Notes: generated by a model from the letters alone, not told the origin. A stretch of 55,660 nt of DNA from JBBPZA01 sp038199375 (GCA_038199375.1 JBBPZA010000106.1:1-55660), one strand, 5' to 3'; counted from the stretch's first letter, positions 8,584 to 21,446 are shown. Made by a program: numbers and translations.

Positions 8584-9635
8584 GCGGGGCGCTCTCCCGC
8601 GAGCGCATAGAGCAGGTCGACGCCGCGGACCAGCTGAGCGACATCCTCGACCTTCCCAGCCAGCTGCGCGACGCGGCGTGGAAGGCGCAAAGCGCCGGCG
8701 TCGAGCCCCACGACGCCGCGGGCGGGCTGGTCATCGCCGGGATGGGCGGCTCGGCCATAGGCGGTGCGCTGGCCCGCGCCGCGCTCGGCGTGCGCGCGAC
8801 CCGGCCGATCGTCCTCATCCGCGACTACGAGGTGCCGGCATGGACGACGCCGGAGACCACCGTCCTGTGCGCCAGCTACTCCGGGGTCACCGAGGAGACG
8901 CTCGCCGCCTACGAGGCGGCGACCGCGCTGGGCGCCCGGCGGGTGGTCGTCACGAGCGGCGGCGACCTCGGCCGCCAGGCGCGCGAGGACGGCGTGCCGG
9001 TCATCCCGGTGGCCGGCGGCCTCAAGCCGCGCTGCGCGGTCGCCTACATGACCGTGGCCGCCCTGGAGGTGGCCGCCGCGTGCGGCGCGGGGCCCTCGCT
9101 GCACTCCGAGGTCGACGTCGCCGCCGCTCATCTGGAGGATCTCGCGCGCGAGTGGGGGCCGGACGCGCCGGAGGACTCGCGGCCCAAGGCGCTCGCGTTC
9201 GCTCTGCACGGCACCGTGCCCCAGGTGGCGGGCAGCGGGCCGACCATTCCCGTCGCCTATCGCTGGAAGACCCAGCTCAACGAGAACGCCAAGACCCCGG
9301 CCTTCGCCCATGAGCTCCCCGAGCTCGACCACAACGAGATCGTCGGCTGGGAGGGAGCGCGCGGGCTGGGCCCCTTCAGCGCGGTCTTCCTCGACGATCC
9401 CGACCTCCACGCTCGCATTCGCAGCCGCATCGAGCTGACGCGCCGCTTGGTGGACACCGAGGCCGCTTCGACGCACGTGATCTCGAGCGCCGGTGAGACC
9501 AGGCTGGAGCGGATCTTCGGGCTGGTACTGCTCGGCGACCTCATGTCGCTCTACCTCGCCGTCCTGCGCGGCGTGGATCCCTCGCCCGTACCTGTAATCG
9601 ACCAACTCAAGCGCGAGATCTTCGCGGCGGGGTAA
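8580..9635 (+). CDS. Bifunctional phosphoglucose/phosphomannose isomerase (SIS domains)
   Basis: A 351-residue protein beginning at TTG (8580), which overlaps the previous stop as TTGA; no ATG or GTG lies near the N-terminal homology. The first SIS domain has GMGGSAIGGALAR (about 55-67) and SYSGVTEETLAAYE. The second half contains WKTQLNENAKTPAF and ELDHNEIVGWE, the signature of archaeal/actinobacterial PGI/PMI. It interconverts glucose-6-P, fructose-6-P and mannose-6-P in the cytoplasm and so feeds the NDP-sugar genes just upstream. Confidence 0.9.
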   Translation: MSGALSRERIEQVDAADQLSDILDLPSQLRDAAWKAQSAGVEPHDAAGGLVIAGMGGSAIGGALARAALGVRATRPIVLIRDYEVPAWTTPETTVLCASYSGVTEETLAAYEAATALGARRVVVTSGGDLGRQAREDGVPVIPVAGGLKPRCAVAYMTVAALEVAAACGAGPSLHSEVDVAAAHLEDLAREWGPDAPEDSRPKALAFALHGTVPQVAGSGPTIPVAYRWKTQLNENAKTPAFAHELPELDHNEIVGWEGARGLGPFSAVFLDDPDLHARIRSRIELTRRLVDTEAASTHVISSAGETRLERIFGLVLLGDLMSLYLAVLRGVDPSPVPVIDQLKREIFAAG

Positions 9636-9674
9636 GCAGCGCGTCCCGGGACGGATCCAGGACACCTGCCCAAG

Positions 9675-9723
9675 GGGGTGTGTTCACTTCACGGCGATTA
9701 TTCACGTCATATGAACACACCCC
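9675..9723. repeat. 12-bp inverted repeat in front of the MerR-ahcY operon
   Basis: GGGGTGTGTTCA (9675-9686) and TGAACACACCCC (9712-9723) are perfect inverted copies, separated by a 25-base AT-richer spacer. No T-run follows the right arm, so an intrinsic terminator is unlikely. A dimeric or tetrameric regulator site upstream of merR-ahcY, or an mRNA structure at the end of the isomerase transcript, are both possible. Confidence 0.5.
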
Positions 9724-9760
9724 GCCCGGAGTCGGCAGCGCGCCCTGGGCGGGAGGGGGG

Positions 9761-9786
9761 AACCTTGACACGCTCGTGGTAAGGTT
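9761..9786 (+). promoter_or_regulatory. Putative MerR operator with -35 TTGACA
   Basis: Arms AACCTT (9761-9766) and AAGGTT (9781-9786) flank a TTGACA hexamer (9765-9770), ending 8 bases before the MerR start. MerR proteins bind such palindromes within their promoters, so autoregulation is likely. The match to this family is inferred from place and symmetry. Confidence 0.5.
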
Positions 9787-9794
9787 GGCGGTCG

Positions 9795-10183
9795 ATGACG
9801 GACGCACTGACCATCCACGAGGCCGCGGAAACGACCGGCTGGTCGGCGCGCATGCTGCGCTACGTCGAGCGGACCGGCCTCGTCGCGCCCGTACGCTCGC
9901 CGGCGGGCTACCGCCTCTACGGGCCCGCCGAGCTCCAGCGGCTGCGCACCCTGCGCGAGCTGCTCGCACGCTTCGACGTCGGCCTCTCGGACATCGGGTT
10001 TGCCGCGCGCCTCGACGACGAACCCGACCTGCGGGGCGCGGTCGACGAGTGGCTCGAGGGCCAGGCGCAGCGTCCCGAGCACGTCCCCGCCCCTGACTGG
10101 CTGCGCTGGGAGCAGGAGAAGCACGAGGCGCTCCTGGCCGCAGCAGCCACCCTTTCGCCGTCTACCACCGTCACGGAGGCCGC

Positions 10184-10187
<4 letters not shown>
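9795..10187 (+). CDS. MerR-family transcriptional regulator
   Basis: A 130-residue protein with the MerR N-terminal winged helix: TIHEAAETTGWSARMLRYVERTGLV, then GYRLYGPAELQRLRTLRELL. A short helical dimerisation segment and a C-terminus without obvious metal-binding cysteines follow. Its stop overlaps the ahcY start (ATGA), an unusually tight link to S-adenosylhomocysteine hydrolase. This suggests it senses something in the methyl cycle or is simply co-expressed. A palindrome covers its probable promoter. Confidence 0.88.
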
Positions 10188-11644
<1,457 letters not shown>

Positions 11645-11702
11645 CCGCCCCAACTCGGCAGCTCCGGCAGGTCGGAGCGAGGGCGGGCTCCCGTCGAGAA
11701 GC

Positions 11703-12968
11703 GTGGCCCGCTCGATCCCGCCCCACACCGTCGCGGACCTCTCCCTTGCCTCCGAGGGGGAGGCCCGCATCGCGTGGGCCGACGGCCAGATGCCGGTCCT
11801 GCGCTCGATCCGCGAGCGCTTTGCCCGGGAGCGGCCGCTCGACGGGGTGACCGTCGCCGCCTCGCTCCACGTCACCGCGGAGACGGCCAACCTCATGCGC
11901 GCGCTGGTGGCGGGCGGGGCGCGGGCGGCGCTGTGCGCGGCCAACCCGCTGGCCACCCAGGACGACGTGGCGGCGGCGCTCGTCGAGCGTCACGGGATCG
12001 AGGTCCACGCCGTCCGTGGCGAGGGTGCGACGGCGGTCGCCCGCAACACCGTCGCGCTCGTCGCCCTTGAGCCGCGCATCACCCTCGACGACGGCGCCGA
12101 CCTGCTCACCGTCATGCACGCGGGTCGCCCGGAGCTCGCCCAGCGGATGCTCGGGGGGACGGAGGAGACCCGGACCGGCCTGCTGCGGCTGCGGACGCTG
12201 GAGAGAGAGGGCCGGCTCTTGTGCGCCGTGCTGGCCGTCAACGAGGCGAGGACCGAGCGCGTCTTCAACGACCGCCTCGGGACCGGCCAGTCAACCCTCG
12301 AGGGCATCGTGCGCACGACCAACCTCCTGCTCGCCGGCCGCACGCTCGTGGTCCTCGGCTACGGCTGGACGGGCAAGGGCATCGCGCTGCGGGCCAAGGG
12401 GGCCGGCGCCTCGGTCGTCGTCTGCGAGGTCGACCCGCTCGCGGCGCTCGAGGCGCGGATGGACGGCTTCGAGGTGATGCCGGCGCTCGAGGCGGCCAAG
12501 CGCGGGGACGTCTTCGTCACCGCGACGGGTGGGCGCAGCGCGCTGGGGCGCGAGCACTTCGGGCAGATCAAGGACGGTGCGGTACTGGCCAACGCCGGGC
12601 ACTTCGACGTCGAGATCGACCTCGAGGGGCTCCGCGAGCTGGCGATCGGAGGGGTGCGCGAGGTGCGCCCGCTCGTCGAGCAGCACGACCTCGGCGACCG
12701 CCGGCTCAACCTCCTCGCGCACGGCCAGGTCGTCAATCTGGCGGCCGCCGAGGGCCACCCCGCGGCGGTGATGGACATGTCCTTCGCAAACCAGGCTCTC
12801 GCCGCGGAGCACCTGGCCGCCGCCGGCGGCGGCTTCCCACCCGGAGTCCACGCGTTCCCCGAGGCGCTCGACCGAGAGACGGCCCGCCTCAAGCTGGCCT
12901 CGCTGGGCGTCGAGATCGACGAGCTGACCGAGGAGCAGCGCTCCTACCTGAGCTCCTGGGGAGAGTGA
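11703..12968 (+). CDS. Second, divergent adenosylhomocysteinase-like protein
   Basis: A 421-residue paralogue starting at GTG, 58 bases after ahcY. It lacks the ~40-residue insertion and the PYKSDHYRY tail, ending in YLSSWGE, as archaeal-type SAH hydrolases do. It keeps the substrate/NAD framework: ASLHVTAETAN, TLDDGADLL, GGTEETRTG, VVLGYGWTGKGIA and NAGHFDVEID. But the Lys-Asp-Asn catalytic group, seen as TKSKFDN in its neighbour, reads TERVFND here: the Lys is Glu, and the Asp-Asn pair is inverted. Either the reaction is altered, the substrate differs, or it is a regulatory pseudoenzyme, perhaps in mixed oligomers. Co-transcription with ahcY is likely. Confidence 0.85.
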   Translation: MARSIPPHTVADLSLASEGEARIAWADGQMPVLRSIRERFARERPLDGVTVAASLHVTAETANLMRALVAGGARAALCAANPLATQDDVAAALVERHGIEVHAVRGEGATAVARNTVALVALEPRITLDDGADLLTVMHAGRPELAQRMLGGTEETRTGLLRLRTLEREGRLLCAVLAVNEARTERVFNDRLGTGQSTLEGIVRTTNLLLAGRTLVVLGYGWTGKGIALRAKGAGASVVVCEVDPLAALEARMDGFEVMPALEAAKRGDVFVTATGGRSALGREHFGQIKDGAVLANAGHFDVEIDLEGLRELAIGGVREVRPLVEQHDLGDRRLNLLAHGQVVNLAAAEGHPAAVMDMSFANQALAAEHLAAAGGGFPPGVHAFPEALDRETARLKLASLGVEIDELTEEQRSYLSSWGE

Positions 12969-13028
12969 CCGTGGAGCGCGAGCGGCCCTCGGTGATCGCT
13001 CGGCTCAGGCGTGCGGGCGGGCGGGCGC

Positions 13029-13814
13029 TCAGCCCAGGTCGGCAATGAGGAGCCGGTAGCCGAGATCGAGCTCTGAGAGGTCGAGGATCTCGCGGTTGCG
13101 CCCGTGCCATGCTCCTTCGTGGAGGTCGCGGCGCAGGCGTTCGAGCGCCTCGGCGACGACGGCGGGGTCGAGGCGGGCGAACACGGAGATCCCGCCCTGG
13201 ACCTCGGGATCCAGGTAGGCGTGCGGGCGGCGCCAGAAGGCGTGAAGGAAGCCGTCGCGGCAGTCGTGGGGAATGGGGACCACCCGGATCTCTGCGTTCC
13301 CCATCGCCCGAGCGGTATCGCGAAGTCGGGCCCCGGCCGGAATCAGGTCGGCGAAGGCGGGCAGGTAGTCGCGAATGAGCCAGGCGTCGAGCACCCGAGC
13401 GGGATCCCAAGTGAACAGGACGGCGCGGCGGCGGGCGACCCGGCGCAGCTCGGCGATGCCGCGCTCGTGGTCTGCCCAGTGGTGGTCGGAGAGCACCGCC
13501 ATTGAGGCGTCGAACGCACCGTCGGCGAACGGCAGGCTCTCGGCCTTCGCGTCGATGACCGGGGCGGCCGTCGTGGGTCGCTGGGCGCGCATGACGGCCG
13601 CGGGCTCGACGGCCACGACCTCGCGGTCTCGCGGCTCGTAGGCGCCGGCTCCGGCGCCGACGTTGACCACCGTGCGGGCGTCGCCGAGGGCGGCGTGGAT
13701 CGCCGCCTCGAGGCGAGGGTCGGCCTGACGGGTGCGGGTGTAGCCGGCGCCGACGGACTCGTAGAAGCTCGGCCCGCCGCCCAGCCAGCCGCGAGCCTGC
13801 GACGGTCGGCTCAT
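13029..13814 (-). CDS. Class I SAM-dependent methyltransferase
   Basis: 261 residues. The ATG at 13814 is chosen because it overlaps the ctaG stop (ATGA); reading further upstream would run through ctaG. Motif I is VVNVGAGAGAYEP, with VVAVEP as motif II and ESLPFADGAFDASMAVLSDHHW as the motif III/IV region, typical of methyltransferase_11-type enzymes acting on small molecules. The substrate is unknown. Its proximity to two SAH hydrolase genes (convergent, 60 bases apart) may be chance, although both belong to the methyl cycle. Confidence 0.85.
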   Translation of the reverse strand: MSRPSQARGWLGGGPSFYESVGAGYTRTRQADPRLEAAIHAALGDARTVVNVGAGAGAYEPRDREVVAVEPAAVMRAQRPTTAAPVIDAKAESLPFADGAFDASMAVLSDHHWADHERGIAELRRVARRRAVLFTWDPARVLDAWLIRDYLPAFADLIPAGARLRDTARAMGNAEIRVVPIPHDCRDGFLHAFWRRPHAYLDPEVQGGISVFARLDPAVVAEALERLRRDLHEGAWHGRNREILDLSELDLGYRLLIADLG

Positions 13815-14626
13815 ACCGCCTCGGCGTCCTCTTCGTAGCGCTCGGCGCGGCGGTCCTCGGCTTCGGACTCGTTGAGCATCCGGACGAAGAGCCAGCCCAG
13901 CGCGATGCCCATGACGATCGCCTGCTCGATGGCCATGAGCCCGCCCCCGACGTTCTGGTCGGTCAACGGGGTCATGCCCCAGGGGTCGGGCTTCCCGGCG
14001 TAGACGTCGTAGAGCACGTCGGGGGAGAAGGTGAGCAGCACGCCCAGGAAGCCCACGCCCACCTTCGCCGACCACATGTAGGCCAGCGGCCCGATGCCCC
14101 GCAGGCGGTGGCGCGAGCGGATCGGCGAGAGCACGTGCCACCAGTACAGCCCACCGACGAGCGAGAAGGAGAGGTGCTCGGCGACGTGCGCGACGTCGTG
14201 CCGGATGGTCGCGTCGTAGAGCGCCGGGACGTGCCAGAGCCAGATGACGGCGACGTAGAGGACGACGGCGGCCGCCGGGTGAGCGAGCGGTCCGAGCGCG
14301 CGCTCGACGGCCTGCACGCGGCGGGTCGCGGGCCGCAGGAGGATCCGGGTGAAGCCCAGGATGCACAGGATCGGGACGAGGTCGAGCAGCAGGATGTGCT
14401 GGACCATGTGCATGACGAAGAGCTGCTCGGCCAAGCGGTCGACCGGCGAGACGAGTGCGACGAGGGCGACGGCCAGGCCGGCGACGAAGGCGACCAGGCG
14501 CAGCGCCGGAGCTCCGCGGCGCTCGTGCTTTCGCACCGCACGCCACCGGCTGCCGTAGACCGCGCCGGCGACGGCGACAGAGAGAAGCGCTCCCGGAGCG
14601 AGCGTCCACGCGTAGTCCGGACCCAT
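13811..14626 (-). CDS. ctaG: Cytochrome c oxidase assembly factor, caa3-type CtaG
   Basis: A 271-residue polytopic membrane protein with about seven hydrophobic helices. The motif LFVMHMVQHILLLDLVP carries the histidines thought to bind copper, with a further conserved LWHVPALYDA segment and AEHLSFSLVGGLYWW. This matches the caa3_CtaG family that helps load copper into cytochrome oxidase. Start ATG at 14626 (MGPDYAW) is preferred over a longer in-frame reading because it puts the first helix near the N-terminus. It shares the gap with the divergent comF gene. Confidence 0.88.
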   Translation of the reverse strand: MGPDYAWTLAPGALLSVAVAGAVYGSRWRAVRKHERRGAPALRLVAFVAGLAVALVALVSPVDRLAEQLFVMHMVQHILLLDLVPILCILGFTRILLRPATRRVQAVERALGPLAHPAAAVVLYVAVIWLWHVPALYDATIRHDVAHVAEHLSFSLVGGLYWWHVLSPIRSRHRLRGIGPLAYMWSAKVGVGFLGVLLTFSPDVLYDVYAGKPDPWGMTPLTDQNVGGGLMAIEQAIVMGIALGWLFVRMLNESEAEDRRAERYEEDAEAV

Positions 14627-14777
14627 GTGGCTCGATTGTCGCAATGCGTGCGCCAAGCGACACGAGTCGGTAGGCAGAGTCCACTCCGCCACCCCTCTAG
14701 CCCGCCTGCCGTTGTCGCCTTCCAATCACTCCATCCCCTCGTTCCGGAGCTGGGCGGCGAGGCGCGCGCTGGCCGAG

Positions 14778-15440
14778 TTGCGGGCCCTCGTCGTCCCGCC
14801 GGTGTGCGTGGCCTGCCGGGTCGTGCTGGGGGCCGCCGAGGAGATCCTCTGCCCGTCCTGCCGTAGGCGGCTTCCGTGGCTCGCCGGGCCGCTGTGCGAG
14901 CGCTGCGGGCTGCCGGCGCCCTGCCGTCCGTGCCCCGCCCGAAGCGCTGCCTTCGACACGTCGTGGGCCCCCCTCGCGCACGAGGGCGTCGCCGGCACGG
15001 TGGTCCGCGCCCTGAAGTACGACGCCCGACTCTGCGTCGCCGACGCGATGGCGGCGCAGCTCGCCGCGGGCGCTCCCAGCGCCATGCTCGCGGCCGGGGC
15101 GGTGCTCGTGCCCGTCCCGGCCGATCCCGCGCGCCGACGGGCGAGGGGCTACGCGCACGCCGAGCTCCTCGCCGCGGCCCTCGCGCGACGATCGCGGCTG
15201 CCGATCGCCCTTTGCCTGCGCCAGGCTGGTCGCGCGCCGGCGCAGGCCGGCCGGCGACGGACCGAGCGCCTTGCTCGCCGGCCGGGCCTCGGGGCGGTCG
15301 GTTGCGCTCCGCCCGTGGCCGTCCTCGTCGACGACGTGCACACGACCGGGGCGACGCTCGACGCCTGCGCCCGGGCTCTGCGCGAGGCGGGGGCACAGCG
15401 CGTCGTCGCGGTCACCTATACGCGCGCACTGCGGCGATGA
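14778..15440 (+). CDS. comF: ComF-family phosphoribosyltransferase-like protein
   Basis: It starts with a four-Cys zinc knuckle pattern (CVAC, CPSC, CERCG, CRPC) and ends in a phosphoribosyltransferase domain with VLVDDVHTTGATLDAC, the PRPP-binding loop. ComF proteins are linked to DNA uptake and recombination in competent bacteria but are widespread elsewhere, and their biochemical role is unsettled. The start is uncertain. The frame is open back to 14625, but that ATG overlaps the ctaG start. I use the TTG at 14778, which gives 220 residues with the zinc knuckle near the N-terminus. Confidence 0.8.
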   Translation: MRALVVPPVCVACRVVLGAAEEILCPSCRRRLPWLAGPLCERCGLPAPCRPCPARSAAFDTSWAPLAHEGVAGTVVRALKYDARLCVADAMAAQLAAGAPSAMLAAGAVLVPVPADPARRRARGYAHAELLAAALARRSRLPIALCLRQAGRAPAQAGRRRTERLARRPGLGAVGCAPPVAVLVDDVHTTGATLDACARALREAGAQRVVAVTYTRALRR

Positions 15441-15496
15441 GCGCCGGCGCCGGGCGGCGGTGGCCCTTGCGAACGACGGCGCCGCGGAGGCGTGCA

Positions 15497-15525
15497 ATGA
15501 CAAACCGCCCGCGCGGGCGTAGCAT
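15497..15525 (+). promoter_or_regulatory. Putative sigma-70 promoter for hpf
   Basis: ATGACA (15497-15502) and TAGCAT (15520-15525) are separated by 17 bases. A leader of about 25-30 bases with GAGAGGG precedes the ATG at 15558. This is one of the few promoters in the window with both hexamers. Confidence 0.55.
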
Positions 15526-15557
15526 CCGTCGCTCAGCCACCACGAGAGGGTGCCACG

Positions 15558-15908
15558 ATGCAGATCGAGGTCAAGGGCCGCAATTGGTCGGTCACGGAAG
15601 ATCTTCGCGAGCGGGTCGAGAAGCGCTTCGCCAAGGTGGGCCGGCAGGTCTCACCGCTGGCCCGGCTCGAGGTCGAGCTCCGGGAGGAGCGCAATCCCGC
15701 CATCGCCGATTCCCACGTCGCCGAGGCCACCCTCTACCTCAAGGGCGTCACCCTGAGGGCGAGCGACGCTTCGCCCGACATGCTGCGCTCGCTCAACCAG
15801 TGCGCCGACGATCTCGGCCGGCAGGTCAAGCGCCACCGCGACAAGCGCCGAAATCGCCGCGGGGCCCGCGCGCCCGGCCTCGACGAGGGGGCGTCTCCGG
15901 CGGCCTGA
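15558..15908 (+). CDS. hpf: Short ribosome hibernation promoting factor
   Basis: A 116-residue protein of the HPF/RaiA (sigma-54 modulation) family: MQIEVKGRNWSVTEDLRERVEKRFAKV followed by RLEVELREERNP and the basic end DLGRQVKRHRDKRRNRRG. It binds the 30S decoding region and silences ribosomes in stationary phase. It lacks the C-terminal dimerisation domain of the long HPF common in actinobacteria, so it would not itself pair ribosomes through that domain. A GAGAGGG ribosome binding site lies 8 bases before the ATG. It sits just before secA. Confidence 0.88.
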   Translation: MQIEVKGRNWSVTEDLRERVEKRFAKVGRQVSPLARLEVELREERNPAIADSHVAEATLYLKGVTLRASDASPDMLRSLNQCADDLGRQVKRHRDKRRNRRGARAPGLDEGASPAA

Positions 15909-15984
15909 GCGAAGCGCGCGAGGCGGCGCGTAGCGCGGGGCACTGACGATCCGGATGCCCGGCAGCCAAGCGGCCGGCCCTTGC

Positions 15985-15990
15985 TAGCCT
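15985..15990 (+). promoter_or_regulatory. Putative -10 box (TAGCCT) for secA
   Basis: TAGCCT ends 7 bases before the secA ATG, with no Shine-Dalgarno sequence between. Transcription would start at or next to the start codon, so the mRNA may be leaderless. Confidence 0.45.
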
Positions 15991-15997
15991 GAACCGC

Positions 15998-18871
<2,874 letters not shown>

Positions 18872-18900
18872 CGCCATCACACGCGCCGTTACGTCAAGCC

Positions 18901-19455
18901 ATGGCGCCTAGCGGCGCCCGCGCGAAGCTGCTCGTCGCCGCCCCCAACCTCCTCGATCCGAACTTCCAGCGCACCGTGGTGCTCGTGGCCGAGCACACCG
19001 ACGAGGGCGCGATGGGGATGGTCCTCAACCGGCCGTCGGGCACGACGGTCTCCGAGGCCTCGCCGGACCTCGCCGGGCTGGTCGAGGCCGACGACTACGT
19101 GCATGTCGGGGGACCGGTGCAACCCAACGGGGTCATCGTGCTCGCCGAGTTCGACGACCCGGAGGTCGCCGCGTCGATCGTCCTGGGCGACGTGGGCTTC
19201 GTCCCGGCGGGCTCAGACCTCGACGAGATAGCCCGCGACGTGCGCCGCACGCGGGTGTTCGCCGGCCACGCCGGCTGGGGCCCCGGCCAGCTCGACGCCG
19301 AGCTCGACGACGAGGGCTGGATCGTCGTCGAGGAACCCCTTCCCGACGAGATGTTCACCGAGGATCCCGAGCGCCTGTGGAGCAAGGTGCTCGATCGCAA
19401 GGGCGGCCGCTACAAGCTCGTCGCCCGGATGCCGGCCGACCCGTCGGTCAACTGA
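18901..19455 (+). CDS. yqgE: YqgE/AlgH family protein (UPF0301)
   Basis: A 184-residue protein starting at ATG 18901, 29 bases after secA. The family hallmarks GARAKLLVAAPNLLDPNFQRTVV, GAMGMVLNRPSG, YVHVGGPVQPNGV and FAGHAGWGPGQLDAEL are all present. Function is not established; it was once linked to alginate regulation and is often adjacent to housekeeping genes. An upstream in-frame extension exists but overlaps secA, so it was not used. Confidence 0.93.
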   Translation: MAPSGARAKLLVAAPNLLDPNFQRTVVLVAEHTDEGAMGMVLNRPSGTTVSEASPDLAGLVEADDYVHVGGPVQPNGVIVLAEFDDPEVAASIVLGDVGFVPAGSDLDEIARDVRRTRVFAGHAGWGPGQLDAELDDEGWIVVEEPLPDEMFTEDPERLWSKVLDRKGGRYKLVARMPADPSVN

Positions 19456-19480
19456 CTCCAAGGCGACGGCCCGCTAGCCT
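19452..19480 (+). promoter_or_regulatory. Putative leaderless promoter of prfB
   Basis: CTGACT (19452-19457) and TAGCCT (19475-19480) have 17-base spacing. The -10 box ends 7 bases before the ATG, so the transcript would start at about the start codon. The -35 box overlaps the yqgE stop. Confidence 0.5.
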
Positions 19481-19487
19481 CCTGCCG

Positions 19488-20604
19488 ATGGCCACGGCGC
19501 CCCCTTCCGAGCCCCTCTCTCAGCGGCTGGCCGCCATCCGCGGGCAGATGTCCCTGCTCGCGGACTACCTTTGACCCAGCGGGTCTGGAGCGGCGCATCG
19601 CAGAGCTCGAGGCGCGGATGGGCGTGCAGGGGTTCTGGGACGATCAGGAGGAGGCCGCGCGGGTGGGCGCCGAGCACGCTCGCGCCTCGCGCAAGCTCGA
19701 AAGCTTCCGGTTGCTGCGCGCCGACGTCGACGACCTCGACGCCCTGGCCGAGCTCGTCGAGGAGGACGAGAGCCTCCAGGTCGAGCTGACCGAGCAGGTC
19801 GCCTCCATCGAGGGGCGCCTCGGCGCGCTCGAGGAGGAGCGGCTCTTCGGGGGCTCCTACGACGCCGGAGACGCGCTGGTGACCGTCAACGCCGGCGCGG
19901 GGGGGACGGACGCTCAGGACTGGGCCGAGATGGTCCTGCGCATGGAGATGCGCTGGGCGGAGCAGCGCGGCTTTGAGGTCGAGCTGCTGGAGGTCAGCGC
20001 GGGGGAGGAGGCCGGCGTCAAGTCGGCGACCTTCCGCGCGAGGGGCGAGAACGCCTACGGGCTCTTCGGCGCCGAGAAGGGCGTGCACCGGCTCGTTCGC
20101 CTCTCGCCCTTCGACGCGGCGCACCGCCGGCAGACGAGCTTCGCGGGCGTCGAGGTCTCGCCCGTGGTCGAGGAGGCGGGCGACCTGCAGATCGCGGACG
20201 ACGACCTTCAGATCGACACCTACCGTGCCAGCGGCGCCGGCGGCCAGCACGTCAACAAGACCGACTCCGCCGTGCGCATCACCCACCGCCCGACCGGCGT
20301 CGTCGTCCAGTGCCAGAACGAGCGCTCGCAGACGGCCAACAAGCAGACCGCGATGGCCATGCTGCGCTCAAAGCTCGTAGAGCTCGAGGAGCGCCGGCGC
20401 CAGGAGGAGATCGACAAGGAGAGGGGCCAGGCTCAGGACGTCAACTTCGGCTCGCAGATCCGCTCCTACGTGCTGCATCCCTACACCCTGGTCAAGGATC
20501 TGCGGACCGGCGAGGAGGTCGGCGACGCCACCCGCGTGCTCGACGGCGACCTCGACGGCTTCGTCCGCGCCTACCTGCTCAAGGCGGCCGGGCAGAGCTC
20601 GTGA
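19488..20604 (+). CDS. prfB: Peptide chain release factor 2 with programmed +1 frameshift
   Basis: Translation begins at ATG 19488 and reads 28 codons to CTT TGA C, where the in-frame TGA is at 19572-19574. A +1 slip over T19572 continues as GAC CCA GCG through 20604, giving 371 residues. This is the classic self-regulation of RF2: low RF2 lets the ribosome pause at its own UGA and shift. The body has the codon-recognition region and the peptidyl-tRNA hydrolysis motif SGAGGQHVNKTDSAVRI. RF2 reads UGA and UAA. The stop overlaps the nadC GTG start. Confidence 0.97.
19569..19575 (+). other. Programmed +1 ribosomal frameshift site of prfB
   Basis: The sequence CTTTGAC matches the universal RF2 shift site (CUU UGA C). 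A strong internal Shine-Dalgarno just upstream, as in E. coli, is not obvious here. Confidence 0.93.
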
Positions 20605-21446
20605 GCCGGCGAGCCGCGGCCGCGGTGATGGAGCTCGTCGAGCGCGCGCTCGAGGAGGATGTCGGCACCGGCGACGTCACGAGCGCAGCCACGGTCGAGG
20701 AGGCGGCGCGCGCGCGGGCGGTCATCACCCAGAAGGCGCCCGGCGTGATCTTCGGCCTCGACGTGGCCGAGGAGACCTTCCTCGCCATGGACCCGGAGAT
20801 GGCCTTCGAACGCCTCGCCGAGGAAGGGCGCTGGCGCGATGGGGGAGAGGTCTTGCGGATTGAGGGGCGAGCGAGCGCGATCCTCGCCGCGGAGCGGACC
20901 GCTTTGAACTTCCTCGGGCGCCTGTCGGGCATCGCCACGGCCACCGCTCGCGCGGTCGAAGAGGTGCGGGGAACGGGTGCGCGGATACTCGACACCCGCA
21001 AGACCACCCCCGGGTTGCGCACGCTCGAGAAGGCCGCGGTGCGCGCCGGCGGTGCGAGCAACCACCGTGCGGGCCTCTACGACGCGATCCTGATCAAGGA
21101 GAACCACGCGGCGCTGGCCGGTGGCGTCGCAGAGGCGGTGCGCCGCGCCCGCGCCTCGGCCCCCCACCTTCCGCTCGAGGTCGAATGCCGCTCCATGGCG
21201 GAGATAGACCAGGCGCTCGACGCGGGCGCGCAGCGGCTCCTGCTCGACAACTTCACCCCCGAGGCGCTCCAGGAGGCCGTCGCCCGGGTGGGAGCCAGGG
21301 CTTCGCTCGAGGCGAGCGGGGGGATCGCGCCGGGGGCGCTTAGGGATTTCGCGACGACCGGAATAGAATGGATATCGGTCGGAGCGCTGACACACTCCGC
21401 GCCGGCGCTCGATCTCTCCCTGACCCTGGAAGTGGCCCCCCGATGA
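20601..21446 (+). CDS. nadC: Nicotinate-nucleotide pyrophosphorylase (quinolinate phosphoribosyltransferase)
   Basis: 281 residues starting at GTG 20601 (GTGA overlap with prfB). Signatures: EEDVGTGDVTS, RTALNFLGRLSGIAT, ILDTRKTTPGLRTLEKAAVRAGGASNHR (the family's active-site stretch, given in part), ILIKENH, VEVE-like LEVECRS and LEASGGI. It makes nicotinate mononucleotide from quinolinate and PRPP in de novo NAD synthesis. It overlaps nadA. No L-aspartate oxidase (nadB) gene lies between or next to them in this window. Confidence 0.95.
   Translation: MSRRAAAAVMELVERALEEDVGTGDVTSAATVEEAARARAVITQKAPGVIFGLDVAEETFLAMDPEMAFERLAEEGRWRDGGEVLRIEGRASAILAAERTALNFLGRLSGIATATARAVEEVRGTGARILDTRKTTPGLRTLEKAAVRAGGASNHRAGLYDAILIKENHAALAGGVAEAVRRARASAPHLPLEVECRSMAEIDQALDAGAQRLLLDNFTPEALQEAVARVGARASLEASGGIAPGALRDFATTGIEWISVGALTHSAPALDLSLTLEVAPR

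Noticed and set aside
9675..9723. Intrinsic terminator for the isomerase gene
   Set aside because: The 25-base loop is too long and no T-run follows; regulatory symmetry is more likely.
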